Source of the DNA: Sinorhizobium chiapasense | Lineage (GTDB): Bacteria; Pseudomonadota; Alphaproteobacteria; Rhizobiales; Rhizobiaceae | Direction: 5' to 3' | Assembly: GCF_036488675.1 (NCBI RefSeq) | Contig: NZ_CP133148.1 | Location: 2,108,001-2,172,000 of the forward strand | Length of the DNA: 64,000 nt | Shown here: positions 51,521 to 59,893 of the stretch, piece after piece | How the letters are laid out: each line of letters starts with the position of its first letter | Position numbering within the stretch: position 1 is the stretch's first letter | Translations under genes and position numbers: made by a program | Notes under the pieces: generated by a model | Database searches by the model: none | The model's input: the letters and a program-made list of their open reading frames with translations, nothing else | What the model was told of the DNA's origin: nothing

Positions 51521-52726
51521 CTACTCGGGATAGGTCTCGACGCCCTCCGGCGTCGCCTTGTGGAAAAGGATGAATACCAAGGGGTTGCCGGGTTCCGCCA
51601 TTGCATCGCTTCGCTGGCCGATTAGCTCTCCGGACACCCCGCTCGTATATTCTGCAACCACTTCGCCGAAGCTGTTGCGTTGGACGGCTACCTTCTGTCC
51701 GGGCTCGACCTTGTCGTTCAGCTTGACCAGATGCTCGACGATCCCTCCCTCCGTGGCCAGGATCGGGAAGGAACTGTTGCCGATAAAGACAGTCACGTCC
51801 TTGGCTGTACGGCCCATCGGCCCGGCAACGATCCCATGATGTTTGAGGACGTTCATCGTCCCCTCCACGAACTGGGAGATCATTTCGAGGTCCAGCACAC
51901 GCGCGGCGCCGACCTCCGGCGTAAAGGCCGGGATGCCCACGTCCATGAACGCGTTGTGCAGGACGCCCGGATAGACATGGTTGTCGTAGATCTGGCTGAC
52001 CGGATAGAGCTCCACCATCGCCTTGACCTCGGGTACGTCCATGCCGCCGACATTGAAGTCGGTGACTCCGAATCCGGTTGTGCCGGTGTGGAAGTCGAGC
52101 GCGAAGTCGGCGTTCGGCCGCAGCAGCCTGTTGAACAGGAGCCAGGCGTGTCGGCCGGGTGCAGTGACGTCGTTCTCGTTCCCGGGCCACACCCGGTTCA
52201 AATCGATCAGGTCGATGCCTCTGCCCTGGTTGGGCCATCTGCGCTGCATGCTTTCCAGGGCTGGAGGGGACACGTCGGTGACCGCCGTGTCCGTGCCCGA
52301 CATCTCAGCGGGGTCGAGCTGGTTCATCACGGTCTGAACCGTATATATGCTGCTAATCTCGTCGCCGTGCACACCGCTGGTAAGAACGCCACGCTTGCCC
52401 GGCTTCGCCCCCTTTGCGACCGTCACGGAGACATACCAGTGCTGTCCGCTGGGCATCTGTACGCCCTGGAAATACAGAAGGTGCTTCTTTCCGGGCTCCA
52501 GGTCGTTCACGTCGAGCATGCTGACGACTTTCTTCCCGTCGATCACATCGCCGGTATAAGCCGTCCCCTGCGTTGCACCCGATGCCGCCTCGCCAGAGGA
52601 TGCCGCCGTGCCTTGGGCCTGCGCAGGGCCAGCGCTGCGGGCGAGGACCGCCGATGCGCCGACCGTGGCGATTGATGCCATCACGAAGTCGCGGCGATCG
52701 AGGCCCTTCTCAGATTTTTCCGACAT
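51521..52726 (-). CDS. succinylglutamate desuccinylase/aspartoacylase-like, Tat-exported
   Basis: 401 residues. GLDRRDFVMASIATVGASAVLA is a clear twin-arginine leader. The M14-like zinc site is SGVHGDEISS (His, Glu) and LDFHTGTTGFGV (His), with LNRVWPGNE between; the C-terminal part (KVEPGQKVAVQRNSFGEVVAEYTSGVSGELIGQR) is a lipoyl-like beta domain usual for this family. Periplasmic amidohydrolase; substrate unknown. ATG 52726; AAAGGAG-type site upstream. Confidence 0.88.
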   Translation of the reverse strand: MSEKSEKGLDRRDFVMASIATVGASAVLARSAGPAQAQGTAASSGEAASGATQGTAYTGDVIDGKKVVSMLDVNDLEPGKKHLLYFQGVQMPSGQHWYVSVTVAKGAKPGKRGVLTSGVHGDEISSIYTVQTVMNQLDPAEMSGTDTAVTDVSPPALESMQRRWPNQGRGIDLIDLNRVWPGNENDVTAPGRHAWLLFNRLLRPNADFALDFHTGTTGFGVTDFNVGGMDVPEVKAMVELYPVSQIYDNHVYPGVLHNAFMDVGIPAFTPEVGAARVLDLEMISQFVEGTMNVLKHHGIVAGPMGRTAKDVTVFIGNSSFPILATEGGIVEHLVKLNDKVEPGQKVAVQRNSFGEVVAEYTSGVSGELIGQRSDAMAEPGNPLVFILFHKATPEGVETYPE

Positions 52727-52759
52727 GATGGGGAAGCTCCTTTGTGCTGAAAAGCTACG

Positions 52760-52864
52760 CTACAGCGCCGCGCGTCTCATAGGACGCGCAAAGGTCGCTG
52801 TAGCACTTTGAATTTCTGCATGTTTTTGTCCTTCAATCGAATAGGATTGAAGGAAACATGCAGC
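52760..52864 (-). repeat. full RIME element (reverse)
   Basis: agcgccgcgcgtctcatagg ... aaggtcgctgtag, linker cactttgaatt, tctgcatg ... aaacatgcag. In the leader of the aspartoacylase-like gene. The rest of 52865-53061 has no recognised gene. Confidence 0.88.
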
Positions 52865-53061
52865 AGGATAGCGGCATGCACATCGGTCGCAAAAATCCCC
52901 CTGCGACCTAAGACACAACCATGTTCCTGACCTCTCAAAGTTGCAAGACTTCAACGGAGCTATGTCTGCGAATGGAGCGTTTTGCGTCTTTGCAGCGCCG
53001 TCCAGCGCGGCGCTGTAGTCCGACCGACATTCGCCACCGGTCGGACCTCCGAAACGGCTGA

Positions 53062-53853
53062 TCACTTCTTGTCCGCGTCCTTGTTCCGCATCGCCGCCTC
53101 GCCCGCGTCCGACACCTCGACCCATTTCTTGTCGGGTGCTGCGTCCGCGACGTAGCTGTCGTGCCAGTTCCACCACTTGTAGGTCGGGGTCTGGGGATAG
53201 CCCTCGGGCGAGTCCTCCCAGACCTCCTGCCGGCCGAGCGGCGTGATGTCGAGGTAGTTCCAGGTGCTGCCCATCTGCTCGTCGCCGCGGTTGTTGACGA
53301 AATAGGTGCGAAAGACGCGGTCGCCGTCGCGGTAGAACACGTTGGTGCCGTGCCATTCGTCAACGCCGAAATCGGCGTCGAAGCTGTCGATTATGGTGAA
53401 CCACGGCATCTCCCAGCCCATCCGCTCCCTCAGCCGCTTGATGTCCGCCTGGGGTGCGCGCGAGACGAAAACGAGCGTCGTGTCGCGGGCGTTGAGGTGC
53501 GCGACGTGGGCCACCTGGTCGGCCACCATCGAGCAGCCGCGGCAGGCTTGCTCGGGCCAGCCGAACACGCCCGGCTCGTAGAAGGCGCGGTAGACGATCA
53601 ACTGGTGCCGGCCGTCGAAAAGGTCGGCGAGGCTGACCTTGCCCGCGGGCCCCTCGAACACGTAGTCCTTCGTCACCGCCATCCACGGCATGCGCCGGCG
53701 CTCGGCGGCGAGCGCATCACGGGCGCGGGTCTGGGCCTTTTCCTTGACCAGCAGCTTCTGCCGGGCCGCCTCCCACGCATCGGGCGATACGACCGCTGGC
53801 GTGTGCATGGCAGGCTGTGCGTCTTTCCGTCCGTTCTCGGCTGGTGTAGTCAT
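53062..53853 (-). CDS. DUF899 thioredoxin-like protein
   Basis: 263 residues. WEAARQKLLVKEKAQTRARDALAAERRRMPWM and YVFEGPAGKVSLADLFDGRHQLIVYRAFYEP open the DUF899 domain; EQACRGCSMVADQV carries a CxxC that may be redox-active, and IDSFDADFGVDEWHGTNVFYRDGDRVFRTYF is the typical end. Presumed peroxiredoxin/thioredoxin-fold. ATG 53853 has GGAGG at 9 nt; the frame open further upstream lacks family sequence. Confidence 0.9.
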   Translation of the reverse strand: MTTPAENGRKDAQPAMHTPAVVSPDAWEAARQKLLVKEKAQTRARDALAAERRRMPWMAVTKDYVFEGPAGKVSLADLFDGRHQLIVYRAFYEPGVFGWPEQACRGCSMVADQVAHVAHLNARDTTLVFVSRAPQADIKRLRERMGWEMPWFTIIDSFDADFGVDEWHGTNVFYRDGDRVFRTYFVNNRGDEQMGSTWNYLDITPLGRQEVWEDSPEGYPQTPTYKWWNWHDSYVADAAPDKKWVEVSDAGEAAMRNKDADKK

Positions 53854-54205
53854 CGCTCTTGAACCTCCTGGTCTTCTGCATGTGTTCGTAGTGACAGTCT
53901 GGCTCCGGATTGCGATGGGTGCGAGTAACAAGTGTGTCGCCATTTTGGTGGCGCCGAATTGCAACCGCAGCGCGTGCGGCAGCGCGGGTCCGGCGTCGTG
54001 AGACGGCTTCGGCGGGCTTGCTAACACGCGTTCCGGCCCTACCTCTATTGGCGCACACAACCGGAAGTATCGCGCGTGTGACACACTGATTAATATTTTT
54101 AATAGCCAGCGCCCCGCACGAGAACGCATCATTCGGTCATCAGGGGGAATATTCAGGGCCCGGCTGACGTCATAGCGCTGTCGCGCCAACGGAGGAAGAT
54201 GCGCT
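53854..54205. other. intergenic stretch without recognised features
   Basis: Divergent spacer between the DUF899 gene and the small gene at 54206. An A/T-rich stretch (gattaatatttttaatagcc, about 54089) could hold promoters. No repeats or hairpins of note. Confidence 0.4.
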
Positions 54206-54424
54206 ATGCCGATCAGACCTCACATTCCCCTTCACGATGTCGACATGCTCAGCGCAGTGTTCGAGGAGTTGCTGGAGGATCATCAGATACTCCGCGCCAG
54301 CGCCGTGGCGGAGCGTACCCTCACGCGCCTGATCTTCAACTATGACCTCGGCATTCGCGATCCGGCGCTATTGAAGATCCTTACCGTGCCTTTCCTGCGG
54401 CAGCGTCTGTCGGGAACGCACTGA
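54206..54424 (+). CDS. small hypothetical protein
   Basis: 72 residues: MPIRPHIPLHDVDMLSAVFEELLEDHQI ... AERTLTRLIFNYDLGIRDPALLKIL. Mostly helical, soluble, no known domain. The ATG has GGAGG 10 nt upstream and composition is gene-like, hence the call. Convergent and divergent neighbours give no clue to role. Confidence 0.6.
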   Translation: MPIRPHIPLHDVDMLSAVFEELLEDHQILRASAVAERTLTRLIFNYDLGIRDPALLKILTVPFLRQRLSGTH

Positions 54425-54652
54425 TCGGGCCGTGCAGCAAGGCCTCTCCTCCATCCTCGCTCCTGTGCCTGTGCCTGTGACAGGAGTCCAGCCGGCCAGC
54501 AGATCCCGCACAAGCGGGGTCCCGCGCGTTTTCTGCCGAATGGGGCCCCGCTCTAAATCAATTCTAAAATAAATTTAGGTTTGTGTCGGTGCATGCCGCC
54601 GGCACCCTCCCAAAGAGGGCGAAGTATCGTCCTCTGCCACCCGGTGGTCCAT

Positions 54653-54688
54653 GGACCTTAGTCCCAGCCCGACTGGGACAAAGGTCCC
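54653..54688. promoter_or_regulatory. two GGGAC...GTCCC-type dyads
   Basis: tggaccttagtccca (from 54652) and gggacaaaggtccc (54675-54688) have centres about 22 bp apart and are linked by the inner stem gtcccag / ctgggac. The gggac-4-gtccc layout resembles boxes bound by DosR/NarL-type response regulators. 54425-54652 otherwise holds a repeat relic at about 54455 and nothing else. Confidence 0.4.
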
Positions 54689-54759
54689 ATATTCGGTTTT
54701 GGCATGAACTCGCGGGAGGAGCCCGCCAGGAGGGGTGGCGACGGGCTCCGGTTGATGAC

Positions 54760-54865
54760 TACAGCGCCGAACGTCTTGTCAGACGCGCAAGGGACGCCGT
54801 AGCACTTTGGTTTGCTGCATGTTTTGTCCTTAAACCGGCTACGATTTAACGAAACACGCAGTAGA
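54760..54865 (-). repeat. full RIME element (reverse)
   Basis: agcgccgaacgtcttgtcag ... gggacgccgtag, linker cactttggttt, gctgcatg ... aaacacgcag. Confidence 0.85.
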
Positions 54866-54907
54866 GGTCGGCCGGATAATCGCCGAACACGGCTTCAGAT
54901 CAGCTCG

Positions 54908-55318
54908 TCAGTTGAGGATCTGAACGACGGTGCGCGACCTCGGATCGGCGATCACACGCTGATCGTTGACCACAGCCACCGAGTATTGCGGAGCTTCCGG
55001 AATGGGGGTCAGCACGACTGTCTCGGGAAGAGGCTTGCCAACGACGATCCGTTCCTGAACGACGACCGAAGGCGGCGGGGGCATCTGTTCGACCAGGGTA
55101 ACCACCTTCGGGGGCGGCGGTGCCAGTGCGCCGCCAATTGCGCCGCCGACAACTGCGCCAACGCCAGCGCCGAGCGGGCCGCCGATAATGGCGCCCGTCG
55201 CGGCGCCGCCGGCGATGCCGGTAGCGGTGCTGCGATTGCCGCTGTTGTTGTTGTACTGAGCGATCGCGGGGCCGCCCAGCAGGGCAGCTGCCGCAGCAAT
55301 GAGTATAAGTTTTCTCAT
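54908..55318 (-). CDS. secreted glycine-zipper protein (DUF1236-like)
   Basis: 136 residues. Signal peptide MRKLILIAAAAALLGGPAIA, then a glycine-zipper region (GIAGGAATGAIIGGPLGAGVGAVVGGAIGGAL), a proline stretch (APPPPKV, QMPPPPSVVV) and a C-terminal domain VAVVNDQRVIADPRSRTVVQIL that resembles DUF1236. Likely periplasmic or outer-membrane associated; function unknown. ATG 55318 with GGAG upstream. A cluster of GGTCC/GGACC palindromes lies upstream (55381-55550). Confidence 0.82.
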   Translation of the reverse strand: MRKLILIAAAAALLGGPAIAQYNNNSGNRSTATGIAGGAATGAIIGGPLGAGVGAVVGGAIGGALAPPPPKVVTLVEQMPPPPSVVVQERIVVGKPLPETVVLTPIPEAPQYSVAVVNDQRVIADPRSRTVVQILN

Positions 55319-55850
55319 TGGTCATCTCCTTCGTTGGATGAAGGGTCAACGACCTCCCGGGGAAAACTGTTCCCCCCGCTGGACTTAAGTCCGACAGGCA
55401 AAGCCAAAGGTCCTAGGACCGTTGCGGGCCTGCCGCATGAAACATATTGTGACGACAGAGCGCCGACGACACCAATAGTCCCCGACACCGCAGTCGGCGC
55501 GATAAGGTCCCAGAGCCATCGCGATTGTCCCTCTAAACCGCTCTGGGACCCTCCTTTTACACGACAGCAGCCGACTGCACGTTCCCCTGAATCGGAGCCG
55601 TTTCAGGGATAAAAACACAGCAATTCAATGTGCTGCAGCGCGCGGCGCTGCAAGCCCGTGGCAAGTTGCGGTTCCGAGCCTGTCACAACCGGCGCAAAAG
55701 TGATAGTTTCCCGACCGCCAATCTACTGCATGCCTTCTTAATCGACCTCGATTCAAGGAGGAAATTCAAAATCGCAACAGGACTTTTGCGCGTCTGATAA
55801 GACGCGCGGCGCTGCAGGAGAGCGCCCTCCAGCCTAAGGGAGCGAGAGAG
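55319..55850. other. intergenic stretch: GGTCC palindromes and two RIME relics
   Basis: ggacttaagtcc (55381-55392) and ggtcctaggacc (55409-55420) are perfect 12-bp palindromes. ggtcccagag (55506-55515) pairs with ctctgggacc (55541-55550), followed by ctcctttt. Degenerate RIME copies lie at 55575-55652 and 55723-55820. The palindromes may control the DUF1236-like gene. Confidence 0.6.
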
Positions 55851-56225
55851 ATGTATGCAGGCGCGATGCTCGATGATGCTGCGACGGGCCCTTTCTGGAC
55901 ACCGCCCTTGCCCGTCGACCGGGACAAGCTCAGCCCATCGATCCTGCGCGAACTCGATCAGCGAGGCGAGCGCCAGGCCTTCAAAGCCTACGTGCTGCAG
56001 ATCTATGACGCGCCCGACGGCAAACCGTCCGGTGTGTTCGAAATCGCCTTCTGCCCGAAGACCGGGATGGCATGCGCAATTTACGAGTCCGAAGCGCCGG
56101 ATGAGCACGACGCAAACCGGCGCGTGGTCGTAATGACCGACCCTCACTGGCTTGCCGCCGCCACCCCGCGGGACGCCGCCGGCACCTTCTTCCAGTTGCT
56201 CGTCGACACCGCCCCGGAAGCCTGA
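55851..56225 (+). CDS. hypothetical protein
   Basis: 124 residues. FWTPPLPVDRDKLSPSILREL, QAFKAYVLQIYDAPDGKPSGVFEIAFCPKTGMACAIYES and RRVVVMTDPHWLAAATPRDAAG look like a compact alpha/beta fold, but no family was recognised. ATG 55851 lies after a gggagcgagagag purine stretch. It begins 31 bp after a RIME relic; the next gene converges. Confidence 0.65.
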   Translation: MYAGAMLDDAATGPFWTPPLPVDRDKLSPSILRELDQRGERQAFKAYVLQIYDAPDGKPSGVFEIAFCPKTGMACAIYESEAPDEHDANRRVVVMTDPHWLAAATPRDAAGTFFQLLVDTAPEA

Positions 56226-56278
56226 GCGCGGCTACAGCGCCGTGCGTCGGCGCGCCTTTGTTCATCCTGCCTCGATAT

Positions 56279-56515
56279 TCATTGGCGCCCCTTGCGGACC
56301 GCCAGCCCTATCTCCGCGAGCGTTCCGAGCGCGACGGCGAATACGATCCAGTAAAGCCCTTCATCTATGGCCTGGCCCGACGACGAAGCCGTCGTGAACC
56401 GCGACAGAAAATCCGGATCCAGATACCCCGTGGAGATGACCAGCCCCAGCATGATCTCCCAGATCCCGGCGACGAGTGCCACGATTGCCACAAGGCGAGC
56501 AGCGTATGAAAACAC
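56279..56515 (-). CDS. small two-helix membrane protein
   Basis: 78 residues from GTG 56515, which has GGAGG 7 nt upstream. Two hydrophobic segments (SYAARLVAIVALVAGIWEIMLGLVI and GLYWIVFAVALGTLAEIGLAV) flank a polar loop (YLDPDFLSRFTTASSSGQAID). No family known to me. Divergent from arsR, 121 bp apart, so possibly co-controlled with the arsenic operon, although no evidence shows this. Confidence 0.65.
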   Translation of the reverse strand: MFSYAARLVAIVALVAGIWEIMLGLVISTGYLDPDFLSRFTTASSSGQAIDEGLYWIVFAVALGTLAEIGLAVRKGRQ

Positions 56516-56636
56516 CGTTCCACCTCCTCCCTGTTGTCGCGGAAGAATACAGCGCCGCGCGCAATTGCTGAACTCCACCCGGCGCTACTCCGGCGCCTGA
56601 CATTGACTCGGCACATAGATCCATTATTCTGGATTT

Positions 56637-56996
56637 ATGGATGAACAACAAACGATCGCCGCGCTTGCTGCACTTGCGCAACCCACGCGCCTGAGGACGT
56701 TCAGGCTGCTGGTTGAGCGCGAACCCGGCGGCGTCGCCGCCGGCGAACTGGCCAGGCTGGTCGACGTGCCGCAGAACACCATGTCGGCGCATCTTTCGAC
56801 GCTTGCCCAGGCGGGACTGGTAAGGGGCGAGAGACAAAGCCGCTCGATCATCTACCGCGTCGATCTCGACCGGTTCCGCGCGGTCATGCTCTACCTGCTG
56901 CAGGACTGCTGCGGCGGCAACACGAGCCTCTGCGCCCCATTGATTTCCGATTTGACCCCCTGCTGCCCTCCCGAGGAGGAGGCACCCACTCGTTGA
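56637..56996 (+). CDS. arsR: arsenic-responsive repressor ArsR
   Basis: 119 residues. ArsR/SmtB winged helix: IAALAALAQPTRLRTFRLLVER, GELARLVDVPQNTMSAHLSTLAQAGLVRGERQSRSIIY. It lacks the usual ELCVCDL As(III) site in the recognition helix; instead DCCGGNTSLC (Cys91, Cys92, Cys99) near the C-terminus resembles the arsenite site of Acidithiobacillus-type ArsR, plus a later Cys pair (PCCP). Represses the downstream ars operon until As(III) binds. First gene of arsR-arsC-aqpS-arsC-arsH. Confidence 0.92.
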   Translation: MDEQQTIAALAALAQPTRLRTFRLLVEREPGGVAAGELARLVDVPQNTMSAHLSTLAQAGLVRGERQSRSIIYRVDLDRFRAVMLYLLQDCCGGNTSLCAPLISDLTPCCPPEEEAPTR

Positions 56997-57015
56997 GCCA
57001 ACCGGGAGGAAGCCC

Positions 57016-57525
57016 ATGCGCGACAAAGTCTACAACGTCCTCTTTCTATGCACGGGCAATTCGGCTCGCTCGATCATTGCCGAGGCCATCCTCAACAGGC
57101 TCGGGATGGGCAGGTTCAAGGCCTATTCGGCAGGATCGCACCCCAAGGGAGAAGTTCACCCGTTCGCCTTGCAACTCCTCAAGGGGCTGAACTACGACAC
57201 CTCCTTCGCGCGCTCCAAGCCGTGGGACGAGTTCGCAACTCCCGATGCGCCGCGGATGGATTTCGTCTTCACCGTCTGCGACAGGGCGGCCGCAGAAGCC
57301 TGTCCGGTCTGGCCGGGGCAGCCGATGACGGCCCATTGGGGTGTCCCCGATCCGGCTGCGGCCGTAGGCAACGAGGCCGAGCGGCATTTTGCCTTCGCCG
57401 AAACCTACCGGATGCTCAACAATCGCATCTCGATTTTCACCAGTCTGCCGATGACGAGCCTCGACAAGCTCGCCCTGCAGAGACGGCTTGACGAAATCGG
57501 TCGCGACATTCCGAAGGCTGGCTGA
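57016..57525 (+). CDS. arsC: arsenate reductase, LMW-PTP (thioredoxin-linked) type
   Basis: 169 residues. P-loop LFLCTGNSARSIIAEAIL with nucleophile Cys12, general acid Asp in VPDPAAA, and Cys88/Cys96 (FTVCDRAAAEACPVW), candidates for the Cys relay that is finally reduced by thioredoxin. Reduces As(V) to As(III). ATG 57016 with GGGAGGAAG upstream, 19 bp after arsR. A second, unrelated arsenate reductase is encoded two genes later. Confidence 0.92.
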   Translation: MRDKVYNVLFLCTGNSARSIIAEAILNRLGMGRFKAYSAGSHPKGEVHPFALQLLKGLNYDTSFARSKPWDEFATPDAPRMDFVFTVCDRAAAEACPVWPGQPMTAHWGVPDPAAAVGNEAERHFAFAETYRMLNNRISIFTSLPMTSLDKLALQRRLDEIGRDIPKAG

Positions 57526-57528
57526 AGC

Positions 57529-58224
57529 ATGGCGTTCGATCTCAAGCGCCGCCTCGCGGCGGAAGCCCTCGGCACGGCAATCCTGGTCGCCACCGTCGTC
57601 GGCTCCGGCATCATGGCCGATCGCCTCTCCGACGACGTGGCGGTTTCCCTGCTCGGCAATACCATACCGACGGGAGCGATCCTCGTCGTCCTGATCAGCA
57701 TTCTCGGGCCGATCTCCGGCGCGCACTTCAATCCGGGGGTGACGCTGGTGTTCGCGGCCAGGCGGGAGATCGAAACATCGGCGGCTGCGCTTTACGTGAT
57801 CGCACAGGCCGCAGGCGGCATCGCCGGAACGCTGGTTGCCCATGCCATGTTCGACCTGCACCTGTTTCAGGTGTCGGAAACGGTGCGGACGGGCACGGGC
57901 CAATGGATCGCCGAGGCGGTCGCCACGTTCGGACTCGTCTTCACGATCCTGGCGGGATTGCGGTTCCGGGAAGACGCCATCCCGTGGCTCGTCGGCCTTT
58001 ACATCACGGCGGCCTATTGGTTCACGGCCTCGACGTCGTTTGCGAACCCCGCCGTCGCCATCGCCCGCGCCTTCTCAAACACCTTTTCCGGCATCCGCCC
58101 GATGGACGTGCCGGCCTTCATCGTCGCCGAAGTCCTCGGTGCGCTGGTCGCCACGGCCGTCGCCGCCTGGATGCTCGCCAAGCGACCCTCAACTTCCGCA
58201 ATAACGCTCAAGGGAGCCGAATAA
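57529..58224 (+). CDS. aqpS: aquaglyceroporin AqpS (As(III) channel)
   Basis: 231 residues, six membrane helices plus two re-entrant loops. First constriction motif is GAHFNPG (Asn68-Pro69-Gly70) instead of NPA; the second is FANPA (Asn173-Pro174-Ala175) followed by IAR. In S. meliloti, AqpS replaces ArsB/Acr3 and lets As(III) made from internal As(V) flow out down its gradient; that this copy does so is inferred from identical context. Starts 3 bp after arsC. Confidence 0.93.
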   Translation: MAFDLKRRLAAEALGTAILVATVVGSGIMADRLSDDVAVSLLGNTIPTGAILVVLISILGPISGAHFNPGVTLVFAARREIETSAAALYVIAQAAGGIAGTLVAHAMFDLHLFQVSETVRTGTGQWIAEAVATFGLVFTILAGLRFREDAIPWLVGLYITAAYWFTASTSFANPAVAIARAFSNTFSGIRPMDVPAFIVAEVLGALVATAVAAWMLAKRPSTSAITLKGAE

Positions 58225-58226
58225 CC

Positions 58227-58652
58227 ATGGACGCCACCATCTACCACAACCCCGCCTGCGGGACGTCGCGCAACACCCTGGCGCTGATCCGCCACGCCGG
58301 CATCGAGCCGAAGGTGATCGAATATCTTCAGACGCCGCCGAGCCGCGAAGAGCTTGCCCAGATGATACGCGAGGCGGGGCTTTCCGTCCGCGAGGCGATC
58401 CGGGAGAAGGGAACGCCCTATGCGGAGCTGGGCCTCGACGACCCCGCCCTCTCCGACAACCAGCTCCTGACCGCGATGCTCGAGCATCCGATCCTCATCA
58501 ATCGACCGTTTGTCATTACGCCGATCGGCACCCGGCTGGCGCGGCCGTCCGAAGCCGTACTCGACATCCTGCCGGCCGACGCCTTCAAGGGACCGTTCGT
58601 CAAGGAAGATGGCGAAGCGGTCCTCGACGCGGAGGGCCGGCGCATTGCCTGA
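58227..58652 (+). CDS. arsC: arsenate reductase, glutaredoxin-linked (ArsC/Spx fold)
   Basis: 141 residues. [16 protein letters not shown] gives catalytic Cys11 and Arg15; [16 protein letters not shown] and [19 protein letters not shown] hold the remaining Arg residues of the oxyanion site. Uses glutathione/glutaredoxin to reduce As(V). Starts 2 bp after aqpS; its end overlaps arsH by 8 bp. Confidence 0.92.
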   Translation: MDATIYHNPACGTSRNTLALIRHAGIEPKVIEYLQTPPSREELAQMIREAGLSVREAIREKGTPYAELGLDDPALSDNQLLTAMLEHPILINRPFVITPIGTRLARPSEAVLDILPADAFKGPFVKEDGEAVLDAEGRRIA

Positions 58653-59352
58653 TCTTCCAGCCGCCGATCCACGCCACCTCCGCATGCCGGACATCGATGC
58701 GCTGCGGCCGCCATTCTCGGCCCATCCGCCGCGCATCCTGATCCTTTACGGGTCGCTCCGCCCGGTGTCCTCTTCGAGGCTGCTGGCCGAGGAGGCTGGC
58801 CGGCTGCTCGAACATTTCGGGGCCGAAGTCCGCTTCTTCGATCCTTCGGGACTGCCGCTGCCGGACGATGCCCCCGCCAGCCACCCCAAGGTCCAGGAAC
58901 TGCGGGAACTGTCGGAATGGTCCGAAGGCCAGGTCTGGGTGAGCCCGGAGCGTCACGGGACGATCACCGGGATCATGAAGGCACAAATCGACTGGATACC
59001 GCTCTCGATCGGCTCGATACGGCCGACCCAGGGCAAGACCCTCGCCGTCATGCAGGTCTCGGGCGGCTCGCAGTCCTTCAATGCGGTCAACGCGCTGCGT
59101 CTGCTCGGCCGCTGGATGCGGATGATCACGATCCCGAACCAGTCGTCGGTCGCCAAGGCCTTTCAGGAGTTCGACGCGAACGGGCGCATGAAGCCGTCTT
59201 CCTACTACGATCGCGTCGTCGACGTCTGCGAGGAACTCGTGAAGTTCACGCTGCTTACCCGCGACGCCTCGGCGTACCTTACCGACCGCTACAGCGAACG
59301 GAAGGAAGACGCCGCCAAACTGGAAAAGCGGGTGGCGCTGAAATCCATCTGA
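58645..59352 (+). CDS. arsH: ArsH NADPH-FMN reductase / organoarsenical oxidase
   Basis: 235 residues from TTG 58645, which overlaps the end of arsC and has GGAGG 9 nt upstream; this keeps the LPAADP N-terminus I recall for S. meliloti Ars[22 protein letters not shown] is the FMN phosphate loop; [23 protein letters not shown] and [26 protein letters not shown] are ArsH signatures. Oxidises trivalent organoarsenicals. Last gene of the operon. Confidence 0.93.
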   Translation: MPDLPAADPRHLRMPDIDALRPPFSAHPPRILILYGSLRPVSSSRLLAEEAGRLLEHFGAEVRFFDPSGLPLPDDAPASHPKVQELRELSEWSEGQVWVSPERHGTITGIMKAQIDWIPLSIGSIRPTQGKTLAVMQVSGGSQSFNAVNALRLLGRWMRMITIPNQSSVAKAFQEFDANGRMKPSSYYDRVVDVCEELVKFTLLTRDASAYLTDRYSERKEDAAKLEKRVALKSI

Positions 59353-59601
59353 CGCGCACGCTCACGACGCCGAGGGCACCGCGCGTTCAATGGGCGGCGG
59401 CATTCGCAGGATGTTGCCATGCTTGTAGAACCGTTCCTGCGGGTTTACTCTACTGCGACGCGCGTCTTATAGGACGCGCAAAGCACGCTGTAGTACTTTG
59501 AATTGCTGCATGTTTTTATCCTTGAACCGGCTACGATTTAAGGAAACATGCAGTGGCTCTTGCTAATGACGGTACCGAGGGCATTGCCGGAGTTAGATTC
59601 C
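59353..59601. repeat. full RIME (reverse) downstream of arsH
   Basis: 59452-59553: ctactgcgacgcgcgtctta ... aagcacgctgtag, linker tactttgaatt, gctgcatg ... aaacatgcag. The rest holds no gene. Confidence 0.85.
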
Positions 59602-59837
59602 ATGCGCGCCAAAGATGCGATGACGACCACGGTCGTCAAGCCTTCCCTGACAACAGTGTCCGACAGGCGGCCAAGTCCGTGCACGACAGTCACGCCGGTG
59701 ACTCCTGGCCGTCGATGATGAGCGGTATCTGCTGGGTATCAAAGGGAGCCGGCGCGCGAAGCTCAGGCGATGAAGCGGTAAGGCGGAGCCGTGACATCAG
59801 GGGCGTGGTCGAGCATTTCCTGGATCCTTATCCATAA
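59602..59837 (+). pseudogene. decayed CBS-domain protein
   Basis: ATG 59602 begins MRAKDAMTTTVVKPS, the start of a CBS-pair protein. The frame then shifts: DNSVRQAAKSVHD is in a second frame, and VDDERYLLGIKGSRRAKL in a third, ending in a TGA. Together they follow the order of one CBS motif (MTTTVVxxxxDNSVRQAAxxMxDxxxxxxPVVDDxxxLxGI). At least two indels; not functional. It lies directly upstream of adhP. Confidence 0.7.
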
Positions 59838-59893
59838 TAACGCTTGCCGACCATTTTACTGCCCTCGAATGCATCTTCAGGGAGGAGGATGTA

